A program made the position numbers and the translations under genes. Positions 25,318 to 25,994 of a stretch of 25,994 bases of DNA are shown here, one piece after another. Each line of letters starts with the position of its first letter. Position 1 is the first letter of the stretch. Source of the DNA: Bifidobacterium imperatoris (lineage in GTDB: Bacteria > Actinomycetota > Actinomycetes > Actinomycetales > Bifidobacteriaceae); the NCBI RefSeq assembly GCF_002860405.1, contig NZ_NMWV01000026.1:1-25994 (forward strand). Reading direction: 5' to 3'. The notes beneath the pieces were generated by a model. That model did no database searches, was not told the DNA's origin, and saw only the letters and a list, made by a program, of their open reading frames with translations.

Positions 25318-25994
25318 GTGCCTCATTTGAAAATGAGCGCGTAATCCGGAGTGGTGCCTCACCTGTGGTGAGCGTGAAATCCTAGTCCGCGTCGGCTTGT
25401 GGGGTTTCGTCGTCTTCCGGTTCGACGCCCGCGATCCGGGCGAGCGTCTTGTTCAAGTATGCCATGTCCGGGCCCATGCGTCTGGCCAGCCGCGCGGTGC
25501 GCGGTGCCGCCAGTGCTTCGAGCCGGTCCTGGATGTCGTGGATGCGGCGGACGAGCTCGGCCGGGTTCACGGTCGCGAGCGTGTGTTCGATCTCCTCTCG
25601 CTTGTCGTCGGGTATGAAGCCGGGGCCGCCGGCGGCCCTGTCCGCCTCGTCGAACTCCTTGAGCCGCTCCCACGGGGTGCGTGGTGCGTCGTAGACGCGG
25701 CGGGGACGGCCGTCCCGGGTGCTTTCGCGCGCGACCGGCTTCTTGGACGGGGTGAACAGGTTGGCCTTGACGCGCACCAGCTCCCATAGCTCGTTGAGCA
25801 GGCCGAGCTCATCGACGGTGTACCGGTAGTAGAACGCGTGGCGGCGCACGACGTGGTTGTTGCGGGACTAGACGGTGGCCTGGTCGTTCTTCCTGTAGGG
25901 GCGGGAGCGGGTCTGCTCGATGTCGCGCTCCTGCAGCCAGGCGATCAGGTCGCGGTTGATGAACTCGCTGCCGTTGTCCGTGTCGTAGGAGCGG
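25318..25994 (-). mobile_element. Insertion sequence copy B (downstream end, runs off right edge)
   Basis: The element starts at about 25318 with GTGCCTCA-N8-TGAGCGCG, and a second unit GTGCCTCA-N7-TGAGCGTG follows at about 25354-25376. These match the double dyad at the end of the left-edge copy, in inverted orientation relative to the transposase, as expected for the opposite terminus. The transposase stop codon lies only 5 bp inside the inner dyad. The orientation is the same as copy A. Confidence 0.8.
25382..25994 (-). pseudogene. IS transposase C-terminal part, nonsense mutation at the catalytic Glu
   Basis: On the minus strand from the window edge the frame reads SYDTDNGSEFINRDLIAWLQ, then RSRPYRKNDQATV, a TAG stop (25870-25868), then SRNNHVVRRHAFYYRY and about 150 further residues to a TAG at 25384-25382. 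The rve core expects Glu at exactly the stop position (N-D-x-A-x-V-E), 35 residues after the Asp of TDNGSEF, giving DD35E. TAG is one base from GAG. The rest of the C-terminus is open, so the mutation looks recent. A reinitiated product could start at GTG 25849 but would lack the catalytic core. The N-terminal part is outside the window. Confidence 0.85.

Noticed and set aside
1..25994. tRNA, rRNA or tmRNA genes
   Set aside because: No cloverleaf with a conserved T-loop or recognisable rRNA/tmRNA segment was seen by eye, though a tRNAscan-type search was not possible.

Overview
The window looks like a bifidobacterial chromosome, most likely the Bifidobacterium longum group. This is inferred from moderately high GC, actinobacterial gene neighbourhoods (ppk beside a MutT1-type NUDIX/phosphohistidine gene; an IclR regulator divergent from leuCD), a HAIR/HspR-type site before clpB, and start codons with little or no leader. 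No database search was run.

Layout. Both ends lie inside copies of what appears to be one DDE-type insertion sequence, in the same (minus) orientation. The left edge (1-594) holds its transposase N-terminus and upstream terminus. The right edge (25318-25994) holds the transposase C-terminus and downstream terminus, with a stop codon at the catalytic glutamate. The left copy abuts the C-terminal remnant of a DUF4143 ATPase. Inward lie an FAH-family hydrolase (+), an AEC-family permease (-), clpB (+), gluQ (+), a membrane-anchored glycerophosphodiester phosphodiesterase (+), rlmH (-), upp (-), a secreted PAP2 phosphatase with a LANSG sorting-like tail (+), a minus-strand ppk and mutT1/unknown-helical-protein cluster, a calcineurin-like phosphoesterase (+), an IclR regulator (-) divergent from leuC-leuD (+), and a two-gene bacterial-PH-domain membrane operon (-).

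Functional themes. Several genes handle phosphate or phosphorylated substrates: a GDPD enzyme, a PAP2 phosphatase, polyphosphate kinase, a NUDIX hydrolase fused to a histidine phosphatase, and a metallophosphoesterase. The ppk upstream region carries PHO-box-like 11-bp direct repeats and three helically phased GTTCGA-type palindromes. leuCD with its divergent IclR regulator forms a leucine biosynthesis unit like NdgR/LtbR-leuCD of other actinobacteria.

The least explained material is intergenic. The strongest candidates are: (i) a roughly 165-nt transcription unit at 17469-17635 with its own promoter, a long interrupted terminal stem, an open centre, an apical hairpin and a terminator, resembling 6S RNA in architecture; (ii) an array of seven 9-bp boxes at exact 21-bp spacing, four direct then three inverted, at 19235-19382; (iii) a family of palindromes built on GGCAGTAACTGCGCG, three behind the FAH gene and one in the ppk-phosphoesterase gap; and (iv) large imperfect palindromes at the 3' ends of glpQ/rlmH, upp and leuD.
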